The position numbers were made by a program, and so were the translations under genes. A stretch of DNA of 64,000 bases. Origin: Thiomargarita sp. GTDB taxonomy: Bacteria > Pseudomonadota > Gammaproteobacteria > Beggiatoales > Beggiatoaceae. Below are positions 1 through 9,113 of this stretch, one piece after another. Under the pieces are notes generated by a model. It was given only the letters and a program-made list of their open reading frames with translations. It was not told the DNA's origin and did not search any database. Within the stretch, counting starts at the first letter, position 1. Each line of letters begins with the position of its first letter. The stretch is from assembly GCA_020721045.1 (NCBI GenBank), contig DYNN01000003.1, positions 1 to 64,000 of the forward strand, given 5' to 3'.

Positions 1-252
1 CAACAGAAAGCGAATTATCAAATACATACATTTAAATATGTTTTTTGAAGCAGGATAGAAAATCCAACTGCGCTGAATTACTATTATTTTGATTTTCTTT
101 CAAAATTTTACCTTAACAGCTTTTTGTTGCAATTTTATGACAAACCCATGACAATAAATATATGACAATCATTAAAAAAGCTGAACCATTTTGAAACGAC
201 TCGACTTTTTATTTAGAGCAGGATCGAACTAAAAAAAGAAATTACCGCGTAG

Positions 253-278
253 GTCTGATTAGCGTAGCGTAATCGGAC
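253..278. repeat. REP-like palindrome, family A, copy 1
   Basis: A 26-bp near-perfect palindrome: a 9-bp arm GTCYGATTA, the core GCGTAGCG and a 9-bp arm TAATCGGAC. It is followed by GCATGTT, which is shared with the other two copies. It is inverted relative to copy 2 and brackets the RAYT remnant. Confidence 0.85.
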
Positions 279-472
279 GCATGTTGTTCACCGCTGCAAA
301 CCGAAATATCAATATCACCACACCAATTTGGTAAATAAACACCTTGTGTGACATGTTGGTGAAATGTGGAATAAAGATTCACATGCACATAATCCACATG
401 GCCTTGATAGTCCACTTCATCACTAATCAGGTGTTTCCAATAATGCGGTTGTCATATCCGATCATTTTTTCT
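279..472 (-). pseudogene. Remnant of a REP-associated tyrosine transposase (RAYT, Y1_Tnp)
   Basis: Read on the minus strand, this stretch encodes QPHYWKHLISDEVDYQGHVD followed by YVHVN, then YSTFHQHVTQGVYLPNW. That matches the C-terminal part of RAYT proteins (family pattern: W-Q-R-R-F-W-E-H-x-I-R-D-E-x-D, then D-Y-I-H-Y-N-P-V-K, then Y-S-S-F-H-x-Y-V). There is an in-frame TGA at 452-454 where the family has Trp. The usual N-P-V-K-H-G...D-W-P segment between the VHVN and YSTF blocks is missing, so there is also an internal deletion. The catalytic N-terminal half (HUH motif and tyrosine) is absent. The remnant lies exactly between two inverted REP palindromes, as expected for a RAYT. The family call rests on recognised motif order, not on a search. 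Confidence 0.72.
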
Positions 473-491
473 TAGTATCTAATAAACATGC

Positions 492-517
492 GTCCGATTA
501 CGCGTCGCTAATCGGAC
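492..517. repeat. REP-like palindrome, family A, copy 2
   Basis: Same arms as copy 1 (GTCCGATTA / TAATCGGAC) but in the opposite orientation, with a slightly altered core (CGCGTCGC). It overlaps the 3' end of the LprI-like gene and supplies its TAG stop codon. Confidence 0.85.
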
Positions 518-1152
518 CTACGGTCTTTATGCGCTTGCTCGAACATGGCAACCGAAAGACAATGGCTAATAATATTTGAAGCAGATTTTAATTCTTCCCA
601 AGTAAAACAAGCAATAGTGGTATTATTCGCTTTGGTAAGCGTAGTGATATTGGCACAATAGGCTTCTTCTTTTGAAAGATTATGTTTTTTCCAAGGAAAA
701 CAAGTCATTTCCCATTCTTTCCACTGGTGAGACAGCGATTGATTCTGTGGTAAAGAGTCTGAAGTTTTTACGTCAATTGATATATGTTGCGGGGGAATCG
801 CGGGTAATTTTTCGGATGATTCGCTAGAAGGGGAAAAAGTTGTATTTTGTAAAAAAGCGATTCTTTCTTGATACATACCAATCAAACAATCAATATTGAG
901 AGAACAGAGGGAATCTCGCAGATTAAGCCATATTCTTTGTCCACGAATAAACTTTTGTTGTTCAATCGAATTCAGTGGCAGGGCATCTCGCAAAGGGCGG
1001 TAAATATCACCTAATTGCTCATCAATAGTGTTTAATTTTGGATTGTCGCAAATTAATTTTTCAATACATATTTTAGCATCACTACATTCAAAGCTTGCTG
1101 CTTGTGTTAATGGCTGCAATAACATTAGTAAAATGATAGGTAAAATTCTCAT
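508..1152 (-). CDS. LprI-like (DUF1311) exported protein
   Basis: A 214-aa protein with an N-terminal signal peptide (MRILPIILLMLLQPLTQA, cleavage near residue 18). A cysteine-containing LprI-type domain follows at about residues 20-100 (FECSDAKICIEKLICDNPKL, then F-I-R-G-Q-R-x-W and DSLC...DCL). Family members act in the periplasm; some are lysozyme inhibitors, but many are uncharacterised. The C-terminal half (residues 105-214) has further Cys residues and no domain I recognise. The final residues HKDRRSD and the stop codon are encoded by REP copy 2, so the original C-terminus has probably been replaced. The next gene upstream on the same strand begins about 40 bp away. Confidence 0.6.
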   Translation of the reverse strand: MRILPIILLMLLQPLTQAASFECSDAKICIEKLICDNPKLNTIDEQLGDIYRPLRDALPLNSIEQQKFIRGQRIWLNLRDSLCSLNIDCLIGMYQERIAFLQNTTFSPSSESSEKLPAIPPQHISIDVKTSDSLPQNQSLSHQWKEWEMTCFPWKKHNLSKEEAYCANITTLTKANNTTIACFTWEELKSASNIISHCLSVAMFEQAHKDRRSD

Positions 1153-1191
1153 AATTATATCCAGCGATGTGACGAGAGACTCAAATGATTT

Positions 1192-1968
1192 TTAAGCCAT
1201 TAAACGTTTTTTCAATAAAAAAATGGCAATATGAATAGCAACAATGGCATATAAACTTAATACCGCAAGATGCACAATAATGTGAGTGGGCGTTTGTCCT
1301 ATAATTAGGGGGCGTACCAGTTCGATGACGTGGATTAGAGGAAAAAAGTATACGCCAGTTTGTATCATCGCGGGTAATGTGTCGAAAGGAAAAAAGACGC
1401 CACTTAACAACATCATAGGTGTAATAAATAATGTCACATAATATAAGAAAAAGTCATAGCTACGTGCAAACGCCGTCATAATCAGTGCTAAGGTGCCAAA
1501 TGTGAAACCAGTCAACAATATAATAGGTAATATCCATAATACTTTCCAGTTTGCCACAATATTTAATACGATGGTTACCAATAAAACGGCTATGAAGCTG
1601 ATAAAACTTTTTGTCGCAATCCAACACGTTTCTCCAATGACGATATCTTGCATATCAAAAGGTGCGGCTAACATACCTTGCCACGTTTGTTGTGGTTCCA
1701 TACGTGTGTAGCAAGAATACAAACCTTCAAAAGTCGCTACTTGCATCACGTTAGCGCAAATGATACCAGAGGCTAAAAATACAATATACGGTATTTCATT
1801 GGTAAAGTTAATAAAATTTCCAAGTCCATAACCTAATCCAAGCAGATAAAATAACGGTTCAGCAAAACCCGCCATCAGTGAAGAAAGCGCAAATTTTTTC
1901 CATACCAATAAGTTACGATACCAAATCGCCCACCAGCGTCCTTCTAATAAATTATTGATATTGATCAT
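1192..1968 (-). CDS. ABC-2 type transporter permease (NodJ-like)
   Basis: A 258-aa integral membrane protein with about six hydrophobic segments. It has the ABC-2 permease layout of the NodJ/DrrB type: an N-terminal amphipathic region (RWWAIWYRNLLVWKKFALSS), then F-A-E-P-L-F-Y-L-L-G-L-G-Y-G-L-G, and a central F-L-A-S-G-I-I motif. This subunit forms the membrane channel of an exporter for lipid-linked or hydrophobic substrates. No ATP-binding partner (NodI type) lies next to it. The gene directly upstream, 14 bp away on the same strand, encodes a coiled-coil membrane protein that may be co-transcribed. The substrate is unknown. Confidence 0.8.
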   Translation of the reverse strand: MININNLLEGRWWAIWYRNLLVWKKFALSSLMAGFAEPLFYLLGLGYGLGNFINFTNEIPYIVFLASGIICANVMQVATFEGLYSCYTRMEPQQTWQGMLAAPFDMQDIVIGETCWIATKSFISFIAVLLVTIVLNIVANWKVLWILPIILLTGFTFGTLALIMTAFARSYDFFLYYVTLFITPMMLLSGVFFPFDTLPAMIQTGVYFFPLIHVIELVRPLIIGQTPTHIIVHLAVLSLYAIVAIHIAIFLLKKRLMA

Positions 1969-1982
1969 GGTATTAACTCACT

Positions 1983-2819
1983 TTACCAAGGCGCAAAATT
2001 ATTAAAAAATGACATGGGGCGTGATACATTTTGGCTCATAGACATTAGGTCAATTCGGATTAAATCAATATTACTTGTCATATAACGTATTGATTCTTCC
2101 ATCTCTTTAATGGATTGATTGATTTTAGTCATTTGTCCTAACATGGGTGTTAAACTGTCCAATTTGATAGACATATCGCGCATTACCAAAACTGAATCAT
2201 CAATATTGCTAATTGATTTATTCATCATTGACATTGAATTATCCATATTATCAATTGATTTATTCATGGTAAACATTGATTTATCCATCGTCAATATCGA
2301 ACTTTCCATATTACCTATCGATAAATTCATCACTAACATTGAATTATCCATATGATTGATAGATTTTTCCATTTTTCCCATATGATCCAGCATTGTTGGT
2401 AAAGTGTCTAATTTAACTGAAATCGCTCCCATTAAATCTGTCATTGTTTGAATTTGTGTAGTTAATTGTTGCATACTTTGAGACATCACTTCCATATGTT
2501 GTCCCATATTAGGGTCCATGCTGCGGGCAATAGCTGACATATTTCCAGTGAGATTATAAATAAGGAAAAAACCATAAGTTGCAAGAAGAATAAAGCCAAA
2601 TAAGGCAGGATAAACAACTATTTCCCAACGTTGAGTGCTTTGTTGAAAGCTTTTGACGAAACGCTCCATTTGTCCTGCTTCAATTGCCGCGCCACACTTC
2701 ATCATTTGTGGGGTTTGCGAAAATGGCTGTCCTACTTTTTCTGGTGGTACGGTATTCACTGTTACCTGCGGTTTATCAGCTGTTTTTTTAGTCTCAGCTT
2801 TATCTGAAGCATCAGACAT
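1983..2819 (-). CDS. Membrane protein with methionine-rich heptad coiled coil
   Basis: A 278-aa protein. Residues 1-65 are polar and Lys/Pro-rich and contain M-M-K-C-G-A. One transmembrane helix lies at about residues 68-92 (IVVYPALFGFILLATYGFFL). The rest is a long coiled coil in which a seven-residue unit is repeated at least eight times at about residues 150-215 (units such as SILTMDK, SMFTMNK, SIDNMDN, SMSMMNK). Met and Ile fill the core positions. The C-terminus is aromatic (FFNNFAPW). I do not recognise a named family. The layout of one helix plus a long coil suggests a membrane-anchored scaffold. It is likely to share an operon with the ABC-2 permease that follows it. Confidence 0.7.
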   Translation of the reverse strand: MSDASDKAETKKTADKPQVTVNTVPPEKVGQPFSQTPQMMKCGAAIEAGQMERFVKSFQQSTQRWEIVVYPALFGFILLATYGFFLIYNLTGNMSAIARSMDPNMGQHMEVMSQSMQQLTTQIQTMTDLMGAISVKLDTLPTMLDHMGKMEKSINHMDNSMLVMNLSIGNMESSILTMDKSMFTMNKSIDNMDNSMSMMNKSISNIDDSVLVMRDMSIKLDSLTPMLGQMTKINQSIKEMEESIRYMTSNIDLIRIDLMSMSQNVSRPMSFFNNFAPW

Positions 2820-3134
2820 TATTTAAATCTCCTTTATGAAGCGCAGTTGATATAACTTCATGAATTAGGTTGGTTTTTATCTGCTGCCATCAATGACAGT
2901 TCTTGTATATAATAGATGCTAAATGTACAGTTATGCTTGATTGAAAGCAATCACAATGTTGAGTTAATATGATTTATTATGCAATATCTTAATAGACAAG
3001 AGTGAGTAATTTAGCATAATATTTTTTTAAAGAGCATAAATAATATTATCGTAAAAATGGAAATTTGCTCATTATCAACAGATTTAAAATAATCCAACCC
3101 ATTGATATTAATTTTATTTTTATAAAACACACAT
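2820..3134. other. AT-rich intergenic region
   Basis: Lies between the start of the coiled-coil protein gene and the end of uvrD. It must hold the promoter of the minus-strand coiled-coil gene, but I see no convincing boxes, hairpins or coding potential. Confidence 0.5.
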
Positions 3135-5270
3135 TTAATCAATCAACTCTATTCGCGCATAAGCTGCTACTAACCATTTTAAGCCGGTTTTTAAAAATTG
3201 AATCTGTATTCTTGTCAAATTGCCTTCACCTTCTAAACCAAGCACGATACCTTCACCATATTTTTCATGCTTAACCCGTTGTCCAGCTATGAGTGTGGGC
3301 GAAGTTAAAAATTCGTAAACCGGCGTAGTTGGCGTGCATAAACGAGTTTCTTCCAATAACTCTCTGGGAATTTCATTTAAAAAACGCGATGCACGACAAC
3401 TGATGCGTGACCCATATTGATAACGACTTTCTGTATAAGAGAGAATTAAATGATGGCGTGCACGGGTCATTCCTACATAACAAAGCCGCCTTTCTTCTTC
3501 TAAATTTCCTTCTTTGATGCTGTTTTGATGTGGAAAAAGATCCTCTTCTAAACCACATAGAAAAACGGTATCAAATTCTAAACCCTTGGATAAATGTAAG
3601 GTCATTAATTGCACGCAATCATCAAATTTATTCGCTTGTCCTTCACCCGATTCCAAAGCGGCATGGGCTAAAAAGTCTGTCAATGGATCAAGACCGTCTT
3701 TGCCACTGTCTGTAAATTGGTGCGCTGCCGTAATTAGTTCATCTAAATTTTCTAATCGTCGTTGTGCTTCTTCTTTAGGCTCTTTTTGATAATGTTCAAT
3801 TAATCCACTGTAATCAATAATATATTTCACTTGTCTGGCTAATGATAAGGATTGCGTTTGTTCAGTCAATTGTTCAATATGTGACAAAAAAGCCTGTAAC
3901 AGATTGATACTTCTGGTGTTTAGACCTTGCTCATTAATCAAACTTAAGGTAGCTTGCCACAAAGAATAACCGTGTCGTCGGGCTTGGCTGCGAATTTGTT
4001 CCAAAGTTTTTTCACCAATTCCACGTTTGGGAGTATTAATAACTCGCTCAAAAGCCACGTCATCATTACGTAATTTGATCAAGCGCAGATAAGCCAAAGC
4101 GTCTTTAATTTCAGCACGTTCATAAAAGCGCATTCCACCATAAATGCGATAGGGTATGCCTTTCACTAATAATTGTTCTTCAAAAACTCGAGATTGCGCA
4201 CTGGTTCGATATAAAATGGCAATATCACTATATTGACCCTTCCATTGTTGAATTCGATGCACAATAAAACTGGCTTCATCGGTTTCACTAAACGCACGGT
4301 ATAATGTGACTGGTACACCTTTGTCGCCTTCACTCCATAACTCTTTGCCTAAACGTTCTTTATTTTTACGAATCAATGCATTAGACACAGCTAAAATGGT
4401 TTGGGTTGAGCGATAATTTTGTTCTAAGCGTATAAGCCGCGTTTTTGGAAAATCTTGGGGAAATTGTTGAATATTGGCGATATTCGCACCACGCCAACTG
4501 TAAATACTTTGATCATCATCTCCGACTACAAATAAATGATTATGTTGACCTGCTAATAACCGCAAAAATAAATATTGAATGGTGTTGGTATCTTGAAATT
4601 CGTCAACTAAAATGTGTTGAAAACGATAACGGTAATGATTTAATATTTCAGGATTATCGCGTAGCATTTCATAAGTTCTTAGCAATAATTCTGAAAAATC
4701 GACTAATCCGCTTTTTTGACAAATTTCTTCATAAGCAGCATAAATAATACTTATCTGCCTTAACCAAGTATTATCACCGGCTACAACATGATTAGCTCGT
4801 AAACCTTGCTCTTTTTGTTTGTTAATAAAGCTTTGAATTTGTTTAGGAATCCAAGTTTTTTCGTTTAATTGCAAGGCACGAACGACGCGCTTTATTGTAC
4901 GCAATTGATCATCACTATCAAGGATTTGAAAAGATTGCGGTAAATTTGCATCAGCCCAGTGAATACGTAACAATCGATGTGCAATTCCGTGAAACGTCCC
5001 AGCCCACAAGCCACTCGCGGGATTATTCAGTAAACGCCCGATTCGATTTTGTAATTCAGTTGCTGCTTTGTTGGTGAAAGTGAGAGCTAATAAATTATGT
5101 GGACGTGTTTGTCCCGATTGAATAAGCCACGCCATACGATGAACTAAAACCCGCGTTTTACCTGTACCCGCACCGGCAAGAATTAGCAGAGGTATCAGTG
5201 GTGCAGTCACCGCTTCACGTTGTGCTGCATTAAGTGGATTCAATAATTCAGTAAAATCATCAGTATGCAT
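3135..5270 (-). CDS. uvrD: DNA helicase II, UvrD
   Basis: A 711-aa superfamily 1A 3'-5' helicase, close to the 720 aa of E. coli UvrD. It unwinds DNA in nucleotide excision repair and mismatch repair. Visible motifs are N-A-A-Q-R-E-A-V (Q motif, about residue 13), Walker A G-A-G-T-G-K-T-R-V-L (residues 33-42), L-V-D-E-F-Q-D-T-N (motif II, about 220), G-D-D-D-Q-S-I-Y-S-W-R-G-A (motif III) and L-M-T-L-H-L-S-K-G-L-E-F (motif V). A C-terminal Tudor-like segment at residues 663-711 (GQRVKHEKYGEGIVLGLEGE) is the type that contacts RNA polymerase. The ATG start is followed directly by the helicase domain. It is transcribed alone. Confidence 0.95.
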   Translation of the reverse strand: MHTDDFTELLNPLNAAQREAVTAPLIPLLILAGAGTGKTRVLVHRMAWLIQSGQTRPHNLLALTFTNKAATELQNRIGRLLNNPASGLWAGTFHGIAHRLLRIHWADANLPQSFQILDSDDQLRTIKRVVRALQLNEKTWIPKQIQSFINKQKEQGLRANHVVAGDNTWLRQISIIYAAYEEICQKSGLVDFSELLLRTYEMLRDNPEILNHYRYRFQHILVDEFQDTNTIQYLFLRLLAGQHNHLFVVGDDDQSIYSWRGANIANIQQFPQDFPKTRLIRLEQNYRSTQTILAVSNALIRKNKERLGKELWSEGDKGVPVTLYRAFSETDEASFIVHRIQQWKGQYSDIAILYRTSAQSRVFEEQLLVKGIPYRIYGGMRFYERAEIKDALAYLRLIKLRNDDVAFERVINTPKRGIGEKTLEQIRSQARRHGYSLWQATLSLINEQGLNTRSINLLQAFLSHIEQLTEQTQSLSLARQVKYIIDYSGLIEHYQKEPKEEAQRRLENLDELITAAHQFTDSGKDGLDPLTDFLAHAALESGEGQANKFDDCVQLMTLHLSKGLEFDTVFLCGLEEDLFPHQNSIKEGNLEEERRLCYVGMTRARHHLILSYTESRYQYGSRISCRASRFLNEIPRELLEETRLCTPTTPVYEFLTSPTLIAGQRVKHEKYGEGIVLGLEGEGNLTRIQIQFLKTGLKWLVAAYARIELID

Positions 5271-5306
5271 TAGGGAAAACTCTTAAGTGGTCGTGGATTT
5301 ACGCGC

Positions 5307-5520
5307 CAATAGCATTAAGTTAAGGAAATTTCGCTTCCCCCTTTAAAAAATGGGGATTGAGAGGGATTTTTTATATTTCAATTACTTAAATCCCCCCTGC
5401 CCCCTTTAAAAAAGGGGGGGAAACGCTGCCCCCTTTAAAAAAGGGGGGGAAACGCTGCCCCCTTTAAAAAAGGAGGGGATTCGCTTCCCCCTTTAAAAAA
5501 GGGGGATTGAGGGGGATTTT
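5307..5520. repeat. MITE-like G/C-tract repeat, rearranged copy with 29-bp tandem units
   Basis: Begins with the terminal sequence CAATAGCATTAAGTTAAGG (from 5307), shared with the complete element at 25724-25858. Palindromic modules of the form CCCCCTTTAAAAAAGGGGG follow. A 29-bp unit ending in AAACGCT is repeated at 5399, 5428 and, diverged, at 5457. The right terminal inverted repeat is missing. Instead the element runs into the 3' end of the hybrid kinase gene, whose last codons and stop it provides. Confidence 0.8.
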
Positions 5521-8156
5521 TTGGTTATCGTGTTAGCCAGCAGTCGCCGTAAATCAGTTAATAATTCATCACGACTATAGGCACCTTTTTGGAAGATATT
5601 ATTTACACAACCTTGCAAACGTAGACGATCTTCTACAGTCACATCTTTAGCAGTTAAAACGATAACAGGAATATCGCGCCAATTTTGATGTTGACGTAAA
5701 TTAGTAATAAATTCAAAACCATCCATCTCTGGCATCATCAAATCAAGTAAAATGAGCTGTGGTTGATTTTGTTGCATAAGTTCTAACGCAATTTTGCCAT
5801 TTTCCGCTGCAATCACTTTCCAACCGCCCTTGAGTAACATACGACAAATCATATCGCGCGTGGGTAAGTCATCTTCTACAACCATGACCAAGGGCGAATC
5901 GTTAGGCGACCGATATTTACGCAATACATCAACGAGTTGATCGCGGCTAATCGGTTTACTCAAATATTCCGCTGCACCGAGAGAATAGCCAATATCCTTA
6001 TCTTCAACCACCGTCAACATAATCACCGGAATATGTGCCAAATCAGGATCAGCTTTCAATTGCGACAAGACCTCCCAACCATCAATGCCAGGCATCATCA
6101 CATCTAAGGTAATTGCATTTGGATATAATTTGCGCGCCATTCGTAATCCCTCTTGTCCATCTTTGGCAACCGCAACCTGATAGCCAACACGGGTTAAATA
6201 ATTTTTTAATAAATCGCGCGCTGCCGGATCGTCGTCAATCACTAAAATAATTCCACTTTCTGAAGGTAATTTAAGTATTGCAGTTTTGCTTTCATCTATT
6301 TCATTATTAACAACTAATTTTTTAGTTTCATGTAAAAAAGCCGGTAAACGCACAATAAAACTACTGCCTTTGCCAAATTCACTTTCTACAGCAATGTTAC
6401 CTGCCAACATTTGAGTGAAATGCTTAGTAATTGCCAATCCCAACCCAGTACCTCCATAACGACGTGTAGTGGTGGGATCAGCTTGGCTAAAGGTTTGAAA
6501 TAATTTATTTTGTTGCTTGCTGGTCATTCCAATACCCGTATCACGGACACAAAAAGTAATCCAATCTTCACCGTTTTCTTGGTATCGTTTAACTTCTAAG
6601 ATAATTGTTCCCTGTTCAGTGAATTTCGATGCATTACTCAACAAGTTAAATAAGATTTGTCGTATTTTGGTTAAATCAGTATGCATCTTTCCTAAATCAA
6701 CTTCACGGATTAAACGCAGGGTATTGGCTTTATTTTCTATCAATGGTTGAATTGTATTGACGACACTATTTAAAACTTCATCTAAATCAATCGTTTCCAC
6801 ATATAAATCCATTTTTCCGGCTTCAATTTTAGAAATATCGAGAATATCATTAATTAAACCCAATAAATGTCTACCGGCAGCACGAATATTTTTCGTATCT
6901 TCTGCTAAATTAAGGAGTTCCGAATTTTCTAACTCTTCTTGCAACATCTCACTATACCCTAAAATAGCATTCAACGGCGTACGCAATTCATGACTCATAT
7001 TAGCGAGAAATTGACTTTTAGCTAAATTAGCCTCTTCTGCTTTTTGTTTAGCCAACTTTAATTCGATAGCCGCTTGTTTTTGCAGAGTAATATCTTCTAC
7101 GTTAGACCACGCATAATGTTTACCTTCTCGCTCAATAATTAATGCAGACAATCTCACGGGAACGATGTAACCATCTTGATGTTTAAACTCTTTTTCGATT
7201 GGACCATAACGTTCGCCCACTTTTAAGTTTGATAATTGCATTTGCTCAGTTGCTACATCTTCGCTCACAACAACATCCCAATAATTAACTTGTAAAGTAT
7301 CCCAAATGTTATAACCAATAATCTTGGCAAAAGCAGGATTCACCGTCATAAAACGTCCATCTAACTGCCACAAAGCCAACCCAACCAACGAAGCTTTCAA
7401 TAAACTACGCGTATCTTGTTCGCTGTCACACATTCCTTTAAAAGAACGTTGCAAGTTAATTCGCATACTATTAATGGCAGTAACAACATGTTCCAACTCA
7501 TCAAAATCATTAACAGACTGTTTCACTCGATCAAGTTGCAAAACTTCTTCTAAATGTTCAGAATCAATATGTTCTGCGTAATTAGCAATTTTATTAAGAT
7601 GTCGAGCAACTAAGTAGTGAAAAATCCATAAAATCGAAAGCGAAATTAAAAAAATATTAATAGTATTTGTTTGCACAACCAATTGAATTTTATCGTATAA
7701 ACGTTGTTCAATCCCCGTAGCATAATGCGTCACACGAAATAAAGCACGACGCACTTCTTCTAATTGATTTCGATAATAAAATTCCACTTCATTTTTTATC
7801 ACATCGTCACTGTTAATATTGCCATAAATTACAATGACATCTAAAGTGTTTTTATCTATAATTTCAATAGAGCTTGCATCAAGTAATCTACTGATTTCTT
7901 TCAATATTAACTTTGATTTTGCATCATCATATAGCCATTGTATAGTTTTATCTTGTAAATAATGTGCTTGTATTTGTTGCAAACGCTCATAATTTCGTGC
8001 CTTTGTTTGCGTAATATCTTTTTGATAGTAAAAATATAACTGTAATGAAGTGGTTACTAAAGTAATGATTAAACTGACGAAAATAACATATAAAATAAAA
8101 CGATAGGCAATTTTGTTTTTGGAAATATTAAGTTTTTGTGCAAGCGAAGTTTTCAT
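5493..8156 (-). CDS. Hybrid sensor histidine kinase with PAS and two receiver domains
   Basis: An 887-aa membrane-bound two-component hybrid kinase. Two transmembrane helices (about residues 17-40 and 165-187) flank a periplasmic sensor region of about 125 aa. After a HAMP-like linker come a PAS domain with PAC (about 250-370), HisKA with the phospho-acceptor motif SHELRTP (about 387), HATPase_c (about 490-610) and two receivers ([11 protein letters not shown] from about 637; [11 protein letters not shown] from about 757), each with a D-x-M-M-P phosphorylation site. I chose the ATG at 8156 because it places the first helix normally; a TTG at 8207 would add 17 residues. The terminal residues KSPSIPLF and the stop codon come from the adjacent repeat. 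No partner regulator lies nearby. Confidence 0.88.
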   Translation of the reverse strand: MKTSLAQKLNISKNKIAYRFILYVIFVSLIITLVTTSLQLYFYYQKDITQTKARNYERLQQIQAHYLQDKTIQWLYDDAKSKLILKEISRLLDASSIEIIDKNTLDVIVIYGNINSDDVIKNEVEFYYRNQLEEVRRALFRVTHYATGIEQRLYDKIQLVVQTNTINIFLISLSILWIFHYLVARHLNKIANYAEHIDSEHLEEVLQLDRVKQSVNDFDELEHVVTAINSMRINLQRSFKGMCDSEQDTRSLLKASLVGLALWQLDGRFMTVNPAFAKIIGYNIWDTLQVNYWDVVVSEDVATEQMQLSNLKVGERYGPIEKEFKHQDGYIVPVRLSALIIEREGKHYAWSNVEDITLQKQAAIELKLAKQKAEEANLAKSQFLANMSHELRTPLNAILGYSEMLQEELENSELLNLAEDTKNIRAAGRHLLGLINDILDISKIEAGKMDLYVETIDLDEVLNSVVNTIQPLIENKANTLRLIREVDLGKMHTDLTKIRQILFNLLSNASKFTEQGTIILEVKRYQENGEDWITFCVRDTGIGMTSKQQNKLFQTFSQADPTTTRRYGGTGLGLAITKHFTQMLAGNIAVESEFGKGSSFIVRLPAFLHETKKLVVNNEIDESKTAILKLPSESGIILVIDDDPAARDLLKNYLTRVGYQVAVAKDGQEGLRMARKLYPNAITLDVMMPGIDGWEVLSQLKADPDLAHIPVIMLTVVEDKDIGYSLGAAEYLSKPISRDQLVDVLRKYRSPNDSPLVMVVEDDLPTRDMICRMLLKGGWKVIAAENGKIALELMQQNQPQLILLDLMMPEMDGFEFITNLRQHQNWRDIPVIVLTAKDVTVEDRLRLQGCVNNIFQKGAYSRDELLTDLRRLLANTITKKSPSIPLF

Positions 8157-8287
8157 AGTCACGTGTTTAATAATTTGGAAGAGATAGCATACAATAACAT
8201 GATTCAAAGTAGTTTATAAATGCTATTTAATTGAAATTGTTTGAGCAACTCATTCATGATTATAAGGGTTGCGGATTTTTAAAGTAT

Positions 8288-9073
8288 TTAAGCTTGTTTG
8301 GGCAATAATAAAGTTAAAATAAATAAACTGGTTGCAGCGATAACAATAGCTGGCGAAGTAGGTAAATCCCACCACAATGAGCTAATTACACCAATAATAA
8401 CCGCAATACTACCGATTAAACTTGCAATCCACGCCATTTGTTCGGGCGTTTTGGCAAAATAGCGGGCAGTTGAAGCTGGAATAATGAGTAAAGAGGTGAT
8501 GAGTAACACACCGACAATTTTCATCGCAATAGCAATCACCAATGCAATAATTAACATAAATATCAATCGAGTACGTACAATAGCCACCCCTTCTATTTGT
8601 GCTAATTCTTCATGCACTGTCATTGCTAATAGGGGATGCCAAATAGTAAATAATAAAGCAAAAACAATGCTGTTGCCGATATAAATGCGATACAAGTCTT
8701 CTGTAGTGATCGCTAAAATTTCACCAAATAAATAACTCAACAAATCGGTTCTAATACCCGGCAAAAAAGTAATGGTCACTAAACCCAATGCTAACGCGCT
8801 ATGGGCTAAAATACCTAGTAATGTGTCCGTTGCTAATCGTTTTTGTTCTTGTAAAAAAAAGAGCAATAAAGCAATGATTAAACAGACAATAATGATACTT
8901 AAATTGATATTTAAACTAAATAGAAATCCTAATGCCACACCTAATAGAGCAGAATGTGCTAACGTATCCCCAAAATAAGCCATACGCCGCCACACAATAA
9001 AACAACCCAAGGGACCGGCAACTAAAGTAATACCAATCCCTCCGAGTAAAGCCCGCCACACAAAATCATCCAT
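8288..9073 (-). CDS. znuB: Zinc ABC transporter permease ZnuB
   Basis: A 261-aa ABC-3 family permease, the same length as E. coli ZnuB when read from the ATG at 9073. It has several membrane spans and the conserved blocks AGPLGCFIVWRRMAYFGDTL, D-T-L-L-G-I-L-A-H-S-A-L, L-S-Y-L-F-G-E-I-L-A and I-T-S-L-L-I-I-P-A-S-T-A-R. It forms the membrane channel for zinc (or manganese) uptake with ZnuA and ZnuC. Neither partner is adjacent; the upstream gene is a radical SAM protein. An upstream ATG at 9157 is possible but would add 28 residues and overlap the radical SAM gene. Confidence 0.88.
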   Translation of the reverse strand: MDDFVWRALLGGIGITLVAGPLGCFIVWRRMAYFGDTLAHSALLGVALGFLFSLNINLSIIIVCLIIALLLFFLQEQKRLATDTLLGILAHSALALGLVTITFLPGIRTDLLSYLFGEILAITTEDLYRIYIGNSIVFALLFTIWHPLLAMTVHEELAQIEGVAIVRTRLIFMLIIALVIAIAMKIVGVLLITSLLIIPASTARYFAKTPEQMAWIASLIGSIAVIIGVISSLWWDLPTSPAIVIAATSLFILTLLLPKQA

Positions 9074-9113
9074 GTTATTTGTAATGAAGTCTTTTAAAAA
9101 AGTAGTCGTTTGC

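Noticed and set aside
4445-4747. A 100-aa plus-strand reading frame inside uvrD
   Set aside because: Antisense to a well-conserved helicase coding region; no start signal.
5399-5485. 29-bp tandem units resembling a CRISPR array
   Set aside because: There are no spacers: the units abut each other, contain mononucleotide tracts and belong to the MITE-like element. No cas genes are present.
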